A stretch of DNA of 64,000 bases from CAWDZK01 sp963726615. Lineage in GTDB: Bacteria; Actinomycetota; Actinomycetes; JACCUZ01. Below are positions 8,320-19,536 of the stretch, piece after piece. The stretch is from positions 390,062-454,061 of the forward strand of contig CAVSCX010000006.1 in assembly GCA_963726615.1 (NCBI GenBank), given 5' to 3'. The translations under genes were made by a program, and so were the position numbers. The notes under the pieces are model-generated. The model was not told where the DNA came from. It worked only from the letters and a program-made list of their open reading frames with translations, and did not search any database. Position 1 is the first letter of the stretch, and each line of letters starts with the position of its first letter.

Positions 8320-8829
8320 ATGGGCAAGGCCACGGACCGCGACTCGCTCGTCACCCTGCTTCGACCTGTGGTCACCGCCCAGGGGCTGGACCTCGAGGAC
8401 GTCGTCGTCACCCAGGCCGGGCGCCGCCGTCAGCTGCGGGTCGTCGTGGACCAGGACGGTGGCGTCGGGCTGGATGCTGTCGCCGCCGTCAGCACAGCGG
8501 TCGCCGCGCTGCTGGACGACAGCGACGCCATGGGCGGCACGCCGTACGTCCTCGAGGTGACCTCGCCCGGCGTCGACCGGCCCCTGACCCAGCCACGGCA
8601 CTGGCGGCGCGCGACGGGTCGCAAGGTCAAGGTCGCGACAGCCGAGGGCACTGCCCTCGAGGGGCGCCTTGTCGAGGTCGACGACGGCGGCATCGGCGTC
8701 GACGTCGACGAGAGGTCCGGCGCCGTCACCCGGCTCGGCTGGGACCGGGTGGCGTCCGGTCGGGTGCAGGTGGAGTTCACGCGGTCGGTCCCGCCGCCCG
8801 GCCCGGCCGCGAGCACCCAGGAGGGCTGA
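8320..8829 (+). CDS. rimP: Ribosome maturation factor RimP
   Basis: A 169-residue protein needed for late 30S subunit assembly. It has the N-terminal alpha/beta domain (LRPVVTAQGLDLEDVVV), the RRRQLRVVVDQDGGVGLD stretch, the hallmark LEVTSPGVDRPL, and a C-terminal Sm-like beta domain. ATG 8320 follows AGGAGG at 8309-8314 with five-base spacing. It is the first gene of the nusA operon, four bases before nusA, the usual order. Confidence 0.95.
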   Translation: MGKATDRDSLVTLLRPVVTAQGLDLEDVVVTQAGRRRQLRVVVDQDGGVGLDAVAAVSTAVAALLDDSDAMGGTPYVLEVTSPGVDRPLTQPRHWRRATGRKVKVATAEGTALEGRLVEVDDGGIGVDVDERSGAVTRLGWDRVASGRVQVEFTRSVPPPGPAASTQEG

Positions 8830-8832
8830 GCC

Positions 8833-9861
8833 GTGGACATCGACATGAGTGCGCTGCGCGGGCTGGAGCGCGAGAAGGAGATCTCGTTCCCGATGCTCGT
8901 CGAGGCCATCGAGTCCGCGCTGCTGATCGCCTACCAGCGCACCGAGGGCCACCAGCCGAAGGCGCGGGTCGAGCTCGACCGCAAGAGCGGCCACGTCACC
9001 GTGTGGGCGGCCGAGACTGACGACGAGGGCACCACGCTGCGAGAGTGGGACGACACGCCCACCGGGTTCGGTCGGATCGCGGCGACCACCGCGAAGCAGG
9101 TCATCCTCCAGCGGCTGCGCGACGCGGAGGACGAGCAGACCTTCGGCGAGTTCTCCGGCAAGGAGGGCGACATCGTCAGCGGGGTGGTGCAGCAGGGCCG
9201 CGACCCGCGCAACGTCTACGTCGACCTCGGCCGGGTCGAGGCGGTCCTGCCGCCGCCCGAGCAGGTGCCGGGGGAGACGTACGAGCACGGCATGCGACTG
9301 CGCTGCTACGTCGTGCAGGTCCGCAAGGGCCCGCGTGGCCCGTCGATCGTGCTCTCCCGGACCCATCCCAACCTGGTGAAGAAGCTCTTCGCGCTCGAGG
9401 TGCCCGAGATCGCCGACGGCACCGTCGAGATCAAGGCGATCGCGCGCGAGGCCGGGCACCGGACCAAGATCGCCGTCCACACCACCCGGCCCGGGGTCAA
9501 CGCCAAGGGCTCGTGCATCGGCCCGATGGGCGCCCGGGCCAGGGCAGTGATGGCCGAGCTGCACGGCGAGAAGATCGACATCGTCGACTGGTCGGAGGAC
9601 TCGTCGCGGTTCCTCGCCGAGGCCCTCCAGCCCGCCCGGGTCAGCAAGGTCGTCGTCGTCGACCGCGAGGCCCGGTCGGCCCAGATCGTCGTGCCGGACT
9701 ACCAGCTGTCGCTGGCCATCGGGCGCGAGGGGCAGAACGCCCGGCTGGCGGCCCGGCTGACCGGCTGGCGCATCGACATCCGGCCCGACGTCGTGGCCGA
9801 GCCGTCCGCCGGCGCGGCACCCGGGGCCGGCACGCCGGAGCCCACCGAACCTTCCCCGTGA
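8833..9861 (+). CDS. nusA: Transcription termination/antitermination factor NusA
   Basis: A 342-residue NusA of the short actinobacterial type. It contains the N-terminal RNA-polymerase-binding domain (LEREKEISFPMLVEAIESAL), an S1 domain (GEFSGKEGDIVSGVVQQ...) and two KH domains (GAKGSC-like NAKGSCIGPMGAR and IGREGQNARLAARLTGW). The C-terminal acidic repeats of the E. coli protein are absent, as expected in this phylum. GTG start directly after rimP. The TGA stop overlaps the ylxR GTG. Confidence 0.96.
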   Translation: MDIDMSALRGLEREKEISFPMLVEAIESALLIAYQRTEGHQPKARVELDRKSGHVTVWAAETDDEGTTLREWDDTPTGFGRIAATTAKQVILQRLRDAEDEQTFGEFSGKEGDIVSGVVQQGRDPRNVYVDLGRVEAVLPPPEQVPGETYEHGMRLRCYVVQVRKGPRGPSIVLSRTHPNLVKKLFALEVPEIADGTVEIKAIAREAGHRTKIAVHTTRPGVNAKGSCIGPMGARARAVMAELHGEKIDIVDWSEDSSRFLAEALQPARVSKVVVVDREARSAQIVVPDYQLSLAIGREGQNARLAARLTGWRIDIRPDVVAEPSAGAAPGAGTPEPTEPSP

Positions 9862-10103
9862 GCACGGCGGTCCGCACCTGCGTCGGCTGCCGGCAGCGGG
9901 CGCCGGCCGACGTGCTGCTGCGGGTGGTGGCGCGGGAGGGAACCCTCGTTCCGGACCCGGCGCACCGGCTGCCCGGCCGGGGCGCTCACCTGCACCCGGT
10001 GCTCCGGTGCCTCGAGCTGGCGGAGAAGCGCCGAGCCTTCCCGCGTGCCCTGCGCGTCCCCGGCCCCCTCGACACGTCGGCCGTCCTGACGCTGATCGGC
10101 TGA
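9858..10103 (+). CDS. ylxR: YlxR family (DUF448) RNA-binding protein
   Basis: An 81-residue small protein that starts at GTG in a GTGA overlap with nusA. It has the family core RTCVGCRQR near the N-terminus and the PGRGAHLHPVLRCLELA segment. YlxR proteins bind RNA and sit between nusA and infB in most Gram-positives. Here infB does not follow directly; a convergent yczE gene and a MocR gene are inserted. Confidence 0.93.
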   Translation: MSTAVRTCVGCRQRAPADVLLRVVAREGTLVPDPAHRLPGRGAHLHPVLRCLELAEKRRAFPRALRVPGPLDTSAVLTLIG

Positions 10104-10173
10104 GGCATCGACCGGCGGAGCTCGTCGCTCCCGCACCGGCGCAGGCCGAAGACGTCCGCCGGTCGACGGGGCG

Positions 10174-10842
10174 TCAGCGGCGGGACGTCACCGTGAGGCG
10201 GGGGAGCAGCGGTTGGACCAGCGGCCCGATGGCGAGCGCGTAGAGCACGGTTGCCGGACCCAGGGTGCCGCCGAGCAGCCAGCCGGTCGCGACGACGGTC
10301 ACCTCGATGCCGGTCCGGACCAGGCGCACCGAGGTGCCGGTGCGCGTCACCAGGCCTGTCATCAACCCGTCCCGGGGGCCGGGTCCGAGCCGGACCCCGA
10401 TGTAGGCGGCGGTCGCGACGGCGTTGAGGACTATGCCGGTGGGCGCGAGCAGCACGCGGAGGGCGAGGGAGTGCACCTCGGGGATCGCGGCGAGGGCCAC
10501 GTCGACGGCGATCCCGATGACGACGACGTTGCTGACCGTGCCGAAGCCGGGTCGCTGCCGCAGCGGGATCCAGAGCAGCAGCACCACGGCGCCGACAACG
10601 GCCGACACCAGACCCAGCGAGCCGCCGACGGTCCGGGACAGCCCCTGGTGCAGCACGTCCCACGGCATCACCCCCAGACCGGCCCGCACCAGCAGGGCCA
10701 TCGAGAGCCCGTAGAGCGCCAGGCCCAGGTAGAGCTGGACGAGCCGGCGCGGGAGCGCCCGCGACCCGGGCGGCGCCTGAGGTGCCGCCGGCGTCGGGGC
10801 CGGTCGCGCGAGGGGCAGGGGATCGGCAGGCACGAGGACCAT
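10174..10842 (-). CDS. yczE: YczE-type integral membrane protein
   Basis: A 222-residue protein with a short Pro/Ala-rich N-terminus and about five membrane helices. The signature LALYGLSMALLVRAGLGVMPWDVL matches the YczE/YyaS/YitT-like family, of unknown transport role. It is divergent from a MocR-type regulator. In other bacteria YczR-type MocR regulators control a yczE gene, so this pair is probably an autonomous regulator-transporter module. Start ATG 10842; the candidate operator lies just upstream of it. Confidence 0.85.
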   Translation of the reverse strand: MVLVPADPLPLARPAPTPAAPQAPPGSRALPRRLVQLYLGLALYGLSMALLVRAGLGVMPWDVLHQGLSRTVGGSLGLVSAVVGAVVLLLWIPLRQRPGFGTVSNVVVIGIAVDVALAAIPEVHSLALRVLLAPTGIVLNAVATAAYIGVRLGPGPRDGLMTGLVTRTGTSVRLVRTGIEVTVVATGWLLGGTLGPATVLYALAIGPLVQPLLPRLTVTSRR

Positions 10843-10853
10843 AATGCGCCACG

Positions 10854-10878
10854 ATTGGCCTGGCGTAGGCAGTCCAAT
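10854..10878. promoter_or_regulatory. Candidate MocR operator between yczE and its regulator
   Basis: ATTGGCC (10854-10860) and GTCCAAT (10872-10878) are imperfect inverted half-sites with outer ATTGG/CCAAT arms, in the 45-54 bp divergent gap. Such TTGG-type half-sites are reported for YczR-like MocR regulators. The symmetry is visible; binding is inferred. Confidence 0.5.
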
Positions 10879-10896
10879 TGCGGGAGAGTGGCTGGC

Positions 10897-12327
10897 GTGG
10901 GAACCGTGGGTACCGCGCGGCTGAGCGACCTCGTCGGGGACGTCACCCGGGAGCGGTCGCCGGCCTACGTGAGCCTCGCCGGCCGGCTCCGGCTGCTCGT
11001 CGCCGACGGCCGGGTGCCCGTGGGGGACCGCCTACCGGCCGAGCGCGAGCTGGCCGTGTCCCTGCACCTGAGCCGGGCCACGGTGGCGGCCGCCTACCGG
11101 CTGCTGCGCGACCAGGGCTGGGCCGACGCCCGGCAGGGCTCAGGCACCTGGACCCGCCTGCCGATCGGCCCGTCCCGCGGTGCCTGGCTGCCAGAGCCGC
11201 CGCAGCCGGGCGTCCTCGATCTCGCCCACGCCGCGCCGCCCGCACCACCACAGGTCCCCGCCGCCTTCGCCGCCGCACTGGACGACCTGCCCCGGCTGCT
11301 GCCGGGACACGGCTACCACCCCCAAGGCCTGCCCGAGCTGCGGGCGCGCATCGCGCAGCGGTACGCCGACGGGGGTCTCCCCACCACGCCGGAGCAGGTG
11401 CTCGTGACCGCGGGCGCGCTGCACGGCGTCTCGGTGGCCGTCGAGGCCCTGGTACGGCGCGGCGACCGGGTGCTCGTCGAGCACCCGACATACCCCAACG
11501 CGTTGGACGCCGTGCGGGTTCGGGGCCGCCGCGCGGTGCCGGTGGCGGTCGCCGCCGACGACCCGGACGCCGCCGTCCGGGACCTCACCCGCGCCGCCCG
11601 GTCCACCCGGCCGGGCCTGGCCTACCTCATGCCGGACTTCCAGAACCCGACCGGCCTCCTGCTGGACGAGCCCGCCCGCCGCCGCCTCGCCGTCGGGCTC
11701 GAGCAGGCGGGCACCGTTGCCCTGGTGGACGAGACCCTGGTCGATCTCGGCCTGGACGCCCGGCCACCGGTGCACTTCGCGGCGGTCGCCCGGCCGGGCA
11801 CCGTCGTCACCGTCGGGTCGCTGAGCAAGAGCGTGTGGGGCGGGCTTCGGATCGGCTGGCTGCGGGGGGAGGTCGAGGTCGTACGCCGGCTCGCCGTGGC
11901 CGCCGGGTACAGCCAGCTCTCCGGGCCGGTGCTCGAGCAGCTGGCCGCCTGCCACCTGCTGGACGCCGCCGATGCGCTCCTGCCGGCCCGGCGGGAGACC
12001 CTGCGCGCGGGCCGGGACGCGCTTGTCGACGCCCTCGCGGTCCGGCTGCCCGACTGGGAGGTGCGCCGGCCGGCCGGGGGACTCGTGCTGTGGTGCCGGC
12101 TGCCCGGCCCCTGGTCGTCCGCGCTCGTGACGGCGGCGGAAGGTGCCGGTCTGGCGCTGGCGGCCGGCCCCCGCTTCGGGACGGGGCACGCGTTCGAGGA
12201 CCGCCTGCGGCTGCCGTTCACCCAGCCGGTGCCGGTGCTGGAACGGGCCGTCGGGCTGCTGGCGCAGGTGGCGGCCGACCTCTCGTCGGTGCGCCCCGCC
12301 GTCCCGCCGCACGCCGTCGTCGTCTGA
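10897..12327 (+). CDS. MocR-family (GntR-HTH + aminotransferase) transcription factor, YczR-like
   Basis: A 476-residue protein. The N-terminal GntR winged helix (residues ~5-75: LRLLVADGRVPVGDRLPAER, LSRATVAAAYRLLRDQGW) is fused to a fold-type I aminotransferase-like domain. That domain has VTAGALHGVS, YLMPDFQNPTG, LVDETLVDL and the PLP-binding Lys at about 311 in GSLSKSVWGG. MocR proteins sense vitamin B6 or related amines through PLP. GTG 10897 is chosen ten bases after GGGAG; GTG at 10888 or 10906 is also possible. Divergent from yczE. Confidence 0.88.
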   Translation: MGTVGTARLSDLVGDVTRERSPAYVSLAGRLRLLVADGRVPVGDRLPAERELAVSLHLSRATVAAAYRLLRDQGWADARQGSGTWTRLPIGPSRGAWLPEPPQPGVLDLAHAAPPAPPQVPAAFAAALDDLPRLLPGHGYHPQGLPELRARIAQRYADGGLPTTPEQVLVTAGALHGVSVAVEALVRRGDRVLVEHPTYPNALDAVRVRGRRAVPVAVAADDPDAAVRDLTRAARSTRPGLAYLMPDFQNPTGLLLDEPARRRLAVGLEQAGTVALVDETLVDLGLDARPPVHFAAVARPGTVVTVGSLSKSVWGGLRIGWLRGEVEVVRRLAVAAGYSQLSGPVLEQLAACHLLDAADALLPARRETLRAGRDALVDALAVRLPDWEVRRPAGGLVLWCRLPGPWSSALVTAAEGAGLALAAGPRFGTGHAFEDRLRLPFTQPVPVLERAVGLLAQVAADLSSVRPAVPPHAVVV

Positions 12328-12370
12328 GCGCGCTGACCGGCGCCGGGATGCCCCGGGGAAGCAAGCGCGT

Positions 12371-12376
12371 TAGGAT
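12371..12376 (+). promoter_or_regulatory. Candidate -10 box for infB
   Basis: TAGGAT in the 256-base gap between the MocR stop and infB. It would give a leader of about 200 nt. No clear -35. Nothing else is recognised in the gap except the infB Shine-Dalgarno AGGAGA (12576-12581). Confidence 0.35.
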
Positions 12377-12583
12377 GTCCAGGGCCGCGAGCAGATCCCC
12401 GCACCAGTCACCTGACCGGCGCGGTCGACGTGCGCCTGCGGCACGAGTCAGAGCACGGCCGTCCATCCGGAAGCGAGTCGAGACGCCATGAGCACCCGAT
12501 GAGCACGCACCCATGAGTGCCCCCATGCAGTAACGACGGTCCGTCGCCGGTCTTGATCCGGTCCGGGCCAAGACAGGAGAGAT

Positions 12584-15355
<2,772 letters not shown>

Positions 15356-15380
15356 CAACAGCGAGGACCGGTGTTCTGAG

Positions 15381-15680
15381 TTGTTCGTCGGCAGCATGTC
15401 CCTGGACCTGCTGTTCGGCGACGTCCGGTCCCTCAAGCAGAAGCGCTCGCTCGTGCGGCCACTGGTCGCCGAGCTGCGCCGGAAGTACGACGTGAGCGCG
15501 GCGGAGGCAGGTCACCTCGACCTGCACCGTCGCGCTCTCGTCGGGGTGGCCGTGGTCGCCGCCGACCGAGCGCACTGCGTCGACGTCCTCGACGCCTGCG
15601 AGCGGCTGGTGGCAGCCCGGCCGGAGCTGGACCTGCTGTCGGCACGACGGCAGCTGCACAGCGCAACCGACGACGAGTGA
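15381..15680 (+). CDS. DUF503 family protein (YlxP-like)
   Basis: A 99-residue protein with the family core MSLDLLFGDVRSLKQKRSLV, LHRRALVGVAVVA and CERLVAARPELDLLSARR. DUF503 sits between infB and rbfA in many Gram-positives and is linked by position to ribosome assembly; its biochemical role is not settled. The start is set at TTG 15381 because homologues begin five residues before the internal Met (M-x-V-G-x-M/L). There is no strong Shine-Dalgarno, and ATG 15396 is the fallback. Confidence 0.88.
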   Translation: MFVGSMSLDLLFGDVRSLKQKRSLVRPLVAELRRKYDVSAAEAGHLDLHRRALVGVAVVAADRAHCVDVLDACERLVAARPELDLLSARRQLHSATDDE

Positions 15681-15702
15681 CCGACGGAGGAGACGAGTAG
15701 CC

Positions 15703-16179
15703 GTGGTGGACGCAGCGCGGGCGCGCAAGCTGGCCGACCGGATCAAGGTCGTGGTCGCCGAGACCCTGGAGATGCGGGTGAAGGATCCGCGGCTGGGCTT
15801 CATCACGATCACCGACGTCCGGATGACCGGGGACCTTCAGCAGGCCACCGTCTTCTACACCGTCCTCGGCGACGACTCGGCCCGGACCGAGACTGCCGTC
15901 GCGCTCGAGAGCGCCAAGGGCGTGCTGCGTTCCGAGGTCGGGCGGCAGACCGGTGTACGCCACACGCCGTCGCTGACCTTCGTCGCCGACGCCGTCCCCG
16001 AGAACGCCGCCCACATCGAGGACCTGCTGGCGCAGGTGGCCGCCGCCGACGCCGAGGTGCACCGCGCCGCTGCCGGTGCGACCTACGCCGGGGACGCCGA
16101 CCCGTACAAGGCGCCGCGCGACGAGGACGTCGACATCGTCGACATCGTCGACGAGGTCGAGGACGACCGGACCGCATGA
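15703..16179 (+). CDS. rbfA: 30S ribosome-binding factor RbfA
   Basis: A 158-residue RbfA with the KH-like core (VKDPRLGFITITDVRMTGDL, ATVFYTVLG) and SAKGVLRSEVGRQTGVRHTP, which binds 16S rRNA during cold-sensitive 30S maturation. The C-terminus is extended and acidic, with a DIVDIVDEVEDD repeat. GTG start 11 bases after GGAGGAG. Its TGA overlaps the truB ATG. Confidence 0.95.
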   Translation: MVDAARARKLADRIKVVVAETLEMRVKDPRLGFITITDVRMTGDLQQATVFYTVLGDDSARTETAVALESAKGVLRSEVGRQTGVRHTPSLTFVADAVPENAAHIEDLLAQVAAADAEVHRAAAGATYAGDADPYKAPRDEDVDIVDIVDEVEDDRTA

Positions 16180-17042
16180 CCGGTGACGCTCTGGTCGTCG
16201 TGGACAAGCCCGGCGGCCTCACCTCGCACGACGTCGTCGCCCGGGTCCGCCGGCTGGCCGGCACCCGGCGGGTGGGACACGCGGGCACCCTCGACCCGAT
16301 GGCGACCGGCGTGCTGGTCCTCGGCGTCAACCGGGCGACCCGGCTGCTGGGGCACCTCACCCTCACCGAGAAGGCCTACGACGCCACGATCCGGCTGGGG
16401 GCGACCACGGTCACCGACGACGCCGAGGGTGAGGTCGTGACGATCGCCGATGCCGGTGACGTCGACATGACGGCCGTCCTGGCCGGCGTCGCCGACCTCA
16501 CCGGCGAGCTGCAGCAGGTGCCGTCGGCTGTCAGCGCCGTCAAGATCGACGGGACGCGTGCGTACAAGCGGGTCCGCGAGGGCGAGGACGTCGTGCTGCC
16601 GCCACGGCCGGTCACCGTCCGGACCTTCGAGGTCCTCGGGAGCCGGCGGGACGGCGGCTTCCTCGACGTCGACGTCAGGGTGGAGTGCTCGAGCGGTACC
16701 TACGTCCGGGCGCTGGCCCGGGACCTCGGGGCCGGCATCGGTGTGGGCGGGCACCTCACGGCCCTGCGACGCACGAGGGTCGGGCCGTACGCGCTGGACG
16801 TGGCGCACACCCTCGAGGAGCTCGCCGACGGCCTCGTCCTGCTCCCGATCGCCGACGCCGCCCGCGCCGCGTTCCCCGCCCGCGAGCTGGACGACGAGGC
16901 CGCGCGCGTCATCGCGCACGGAGGCCCGCTGACGGCGACCGGCCGCGACGGACCGGTCGCGGTGTTCGGCCCCGGCGGCGCCTTCCTCGCACTGGTCGAG
17001 GACCGCGGCGCGACCACGAAGGCGCTGGCAGTCTTCGTCTGA
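16176..17042 (+). CDS. truB: tRNA pseudouridine-55 synthase TruB
   Basis: A 288-residue pseudouridine synthase that makes psi55 in the T-loop of tRNAs. The catalytic Asp40 lies in GTLDPMATGVL. Other family segments are DKPGGLTSHDVV, KAYDATIRLG, VPSAVSAVKIDG and the C-terminal VECSSGTYVRALARDLG. ATG start in an ATGA overlap with rbfA. The 3' end abuts the remains of a glycosyltransferase gene on the other strand. Confidence 0.96.
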   Translation: MTGDALVVVDKPGGLTSHDVVARVRRLAGTRRVGHAGTLDPMATGVLVLGVNRATRLLGHLTLTEKAYDATIRLGATTVTDDAEGEVVTIADAGDVDMTAVLAGVADLTGELQQVPSAVSAVKIDGTRAYKRVREGEDVVLPPRPVTVRTFEVLGSRRDGGFLDVDVRVECSSGTYVRALARDLGAGIGVGGHLTALRRTRVGPYALDVAHTLEELADGLVLLPIADAARAAFPARELDDEAARVIAHGGPLTATGRDGPVAVFGPGGAFLALVEDRGATTKALAVFV

Positions 17043-17549
17043 GGTCGGACGCAGGTCGCCGGGCACCAGCCGCACGACCACGGTCCAGGCCAGCAGGTCC
17101 AGGGTCGCCGTCGACAGGAGGTGGCCGACGGCCAGCAGCCCGGCGGCAGTCGCGGTCGTCACAGCAGTCAGCACCTGTGCGCCGCGGCTGCCCCCGAGGG
17201 TCCGGGCCACGTCGGTCGTCACCAGGACCACGACGCCTACGATGACGGCCGGCACGAGCCGCAGGGCGAGCAGCGATCCCGGCGCGAGCGCGTCCGCCGC
17301 GGCGGCGACCAGCGGGGTCAACGGCGGCTGGTCGGGGTAGCCCCACTGCGGGTGGTGGCCGGCAGCCACGAAGTACAGCTCGTCGCGGTGCGGGCCATAC
17401 CTGCTCGCCAGTACGAGCAGGGCGAGCGTGACCCCGGTCGCCGCGACGTACGCCTGCGGCGGCAGGCTCCGCCTGCTCGACACCACCCGACCGGCCGCCG
17501 CTGCCACGGCGTCATCATCGCCTGCCGCGCCGCTGCGTAGGGTGCGCAC
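17043..17549 (-). pseudogene. Truncated glycosyltransferase family 39-like membrane protein
   Basis: About 165 residues match the N-terminus of ArnT/PMT-like glycosyltransferases. They include a hydrophobic helix, then ASRYGPHRDELYFVAAGHHP, then WGYPDQPPLTPLVAA with the catalytic-loop Asp/Glu residues, and LLAVGHLLSTATLDLLAWT. Just before the truB stop on the other strand, homology ends and the frame runs on as truB antisense. The remaining ~300 residues with most of the membrane helices are missing, so this is a remnant. Upstream it overlaps the kynureninase promoter. Confidence 0.75.
17538..17543 (+). promoter_or_regulatory. Leaderless -10 box for kynU
   Basis: TAGGGT, then seven bases, then the GTG start of kynureninase. 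There is no Shine-Dalgarno. The spacing puts transcription start at the start codon. Confidence 0.6.
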
Positions 17550-17550
17550 C

Positions 17551-18789
17551 GTGGACCTCGCCGACGCCCGTGCGCGGGCCGCGGAGCTCGACGCAGCCGA
17601 CCCGCTGGCCGGGGTCCGCGACCGTTTCCTCCTGCCGGACGGGCTGGTCTACCTCGACGGCAACTCCCTGGGCGCCCTTCCGGTCGGTGTCCCCGGCGCG
17701 GTGCGCGACGTGGTGGAGCGGCAGTGGGGTCAGGACCTGATCACGTCGTGGAACGTGCACGACTGGTGGGACGCGCCGCGTCGGGTGGGCTCCCTGCTCG
17801 CCCGGCTGGTCGGCGCGCAGGACGACGAGGTGCTGGTGGCCGACTCGACCTCGGCGAACCTGTTCAAGGTCCTCGTGGCCGCGGCCCGGCTACGGCCGGG
17901 ACGCGGCACGCTGGTGATCGAGCCGGGCAACTTCCCGGCCGACCTGTACGTCGCCGAGTCGGTCAGCGACCTGCTGGGCCTTCGCCTGGTGCGGGTCGAG
18001 CCGGGCGAGGTCGGGGGGGTGCTGGACGACGACGTCGCGGCCGTCTGCTTCTCGCACGTCGACTACCGCACCGGCCGGGCACACGACATGGCCGGGATCA
18101 CCCGCGCGGTACAGGACTGCGGTGCGCTGGCGGTGTGGGACCTCTCGCACTCGGCGGGGGCGTTGCCGGTCGACCTCGGCGGCTGCGCGGTGGACCTCGC
18201 GGTCGGCTGCACCTACAAGTACCTGAACGGTGGTCCGGGTGCCCCGGCGTACGTCTTCGTCGCCCGCCGGCACCAGCAGGACGTGCGCTCGCCGCTCACC
18301 GGGTGGACCGGGCACGCCCGGCCGTTCGCCATGGAGGGCAGCTACCACCCGGCGCCCGGCATCGACCGGATGCGCAACGGCACGCCGCCGATGCTGTCGC
18401 TGCTCGCCCTCGACGCGGCGCTCGCGGCGTTCGACGGCCTCGCCATGGCAGACGTCCGGGCGAAGAGCCTCTCGCTGACGACGTTCTTCCTGGAGCTGGT
18501 CGACGAGGTCCTGGCGCCGCTCGGATTCGAGCCGGTGACGCCGCGCGACCCTGCTGACCGCGGCAGCCAGGTGTCGCTCCGCCACCCCGTGGCGTACGGC
18601 GTGGTCCAGGCACTGATCGCCCGCGGCGTGGTCGGCGACTACCGCGAGCCCGACATCGTGCGCCTGGGGTTCGCGCCGCTGTACATCCGGCACGTCGACG
18701 CCGTCCGCGCGGTCGCCCGGACGGTGTCGGTGATGGAGGCCGGCGAGCACCTCGACCCGAGGTGGTCGCGGCGCGGGACCGTCACCTGA
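17551..18789 (+). CDS. kynU: Kynureninase
   Basis: A 412-residue fold-type I PLP enzyme that cleaves kynurenine or 3-hydroxykynurenine to anthranilate and alanine. It carries YLDGNSLGALP near the N-terminus, VWDLSHSAGALPVDL (PLP-contacting Asp and His), the Schiff-base Lys223 in GCTYKYLNGGPGAPAY, and NGTPPMLSL. The length is typical. No tryptophan dioxygenase or formamidase gene is adjacent, so the rest of the pathway must lie elsewhere. Start GTG 17551 is chosen over 17542 from the leaderless -10 and homology. Confidence 0.94.
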   Translation: MDLADARARAAELDAADPLAGVRDRFLLPDGLVYLDGNSLGALPVGVPGAVRDVVERQWGQDLITSWNVHDWWDAPRRVGSLLARLVGAQDDEVLVADSTSANLFKVLVAAARLRPGRGTLVIEPGNFPADLYVAESVSDLLGLRLVRVEPGEVGGVLDDDVAAVCFSHVDYRTGRAHDMAGITRAVQDCGALAVWDLSHSAGALPVDLGGCAVDLAVGCTYKYLNGGPGAPAYVFVARRHQQDVRSPLTGWTGHARPFAMEGSYHPAPGIDRMRNGTPPMLSLLALDAALAAFDGLAMADVRAKSLSLTTFFLELVDEVLAPLGFEPVTPRDPADRGSQVSLRHPVAYGVVQALIARGVVGDYREPDIVRLGFAPLYIRHVDAVRAVARTVSVMEAGEHLDPRWSRRGTVT

Positions 18790-18810
18790 GCCGGTGGACC
18801 CGCAGGCTCG

Positions 18811-19500
18811 TCATCCTGCCCGCCGCGGGCTGGCGAAGCCGAACCGGCGCCACGGCTTGCGGGGCTTCTCGTAGGGCGCGTAGGCGAAGATCCGCTCCCA
18901 CCCGTGCCGCGCCAGGCGGGTGCGCGGCCCGTAGCGGCCCCAGGCCACACCGTCCCCGAGGCTGCGGTGCCGGAGGTCGACGAACGTCCAGGCGTCCCCG
19001 AGCCTCCGGGCGAACTGCCGCAGCGCCTGGTCGCCGGTGGAGGTCGCGGCCTCGTGCGTCAGCGCGCCGGGCCGGGAGCCCCACACGACGTGGGGGGCGT
19101 CGCCCGGGACCGTGCCGTCGAGGGCCCGGACGAGGAACGACGAGAGGTCGGGCGCCTGGTAGACGAGCACCGGCGGGTCGTGGCTGAGGAAGAACACCGG
19201 CGCGGTGTCACCGGTGTCCGGGGTCAGGTCGAGGACCCAGAAGTTCCCGTACCCGTCGGCAGCAACCGGGTGGCCGGCCGGCATCAGCTCTGCCGTGTCG
19301 ACGCTGTGCCTGGCGCCGGTCAGGTCGAGGTCCAGCAGGTCCTCGGCGCCGGCGGTGACCGACATCAGGCGCACCAGCTCGGCGGGCAGGGGCACGGGGA
19401 CCTCGGCCCGCACCCGGGCGATGTCCTCGGCGGTCAGGCCCGGTCGCAGGTGCAGGTCCTGCGCCGACGCGGCGGTCCGCAGCCGTTCCGTCACGTCCAT
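18811..19500 (-). CDS. SMI1/KNR4 (SUKH) family protein
   Basis: A 229-residue protein with the SUKH-type core LPAELVRLMSVTAGAEDL and the distal VAADGYGNFWVLDL, then FFLSHDPPVLVYQAPDLSSFL. SUKH proteins are immunity proteins of contact-dependent toxins in many bacteria but also occur alone. No toxin gene is adjacent here. A basic Trp/Arg-rich tail (WGRYGPRTRLARHGWERIF) follows. ATG start with a leaderless TACGGT -10, back to back with ribF; convergent with kynU 21 bases away. Confidence 0.8.
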   Translation of the reverse strand: MDVTERLRTAASAQDLHLRPGLTAEDIARVRAEVPVPLPAELVRLMSVTAGAEDLLDLDLTGARHSVDTAELMPAGHPVAADGYGNFWVLDLTPDTGDTAPVFFLSHDPPVLVYQAPDLSSFLVRALDGTVPGDAPHVVWGSRPGALTHEAATSTGDQALRQFARRLGDAWTFVDLRHRSLGDGVAWGRYGPRTRLARHGWERIFAYAPYEKPRKPWRRFGFASPRRAG

Positions 19501-19506
19501 GACAGC

Positions 19507-19512
19507 ACCGTA
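19507..19512 (-). promoter_or_regulatory. Leaderless -10 box for the SUKH gene
   Basis: Read on the minus strand: TACGGT, six bases, ATG. It is 12 bases from the ribF -10 on the other strand, so the two promoters overlap face to face. Confidence 0.55.
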
Positions 19513-19524
19513 GGGGTCCGCCTC

Positions 19525-19530
19525 TACCCT
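19525..19530 (+). promoter_or_regulatory. Leaderless -10 box for ribF
   Basis: TACCCT, six bases, GTG of ribF. No Shine-Dalgarno. The start agrees with homology. Confidence 0.6.
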
Positions 19531-19536
19531 TGCCGC

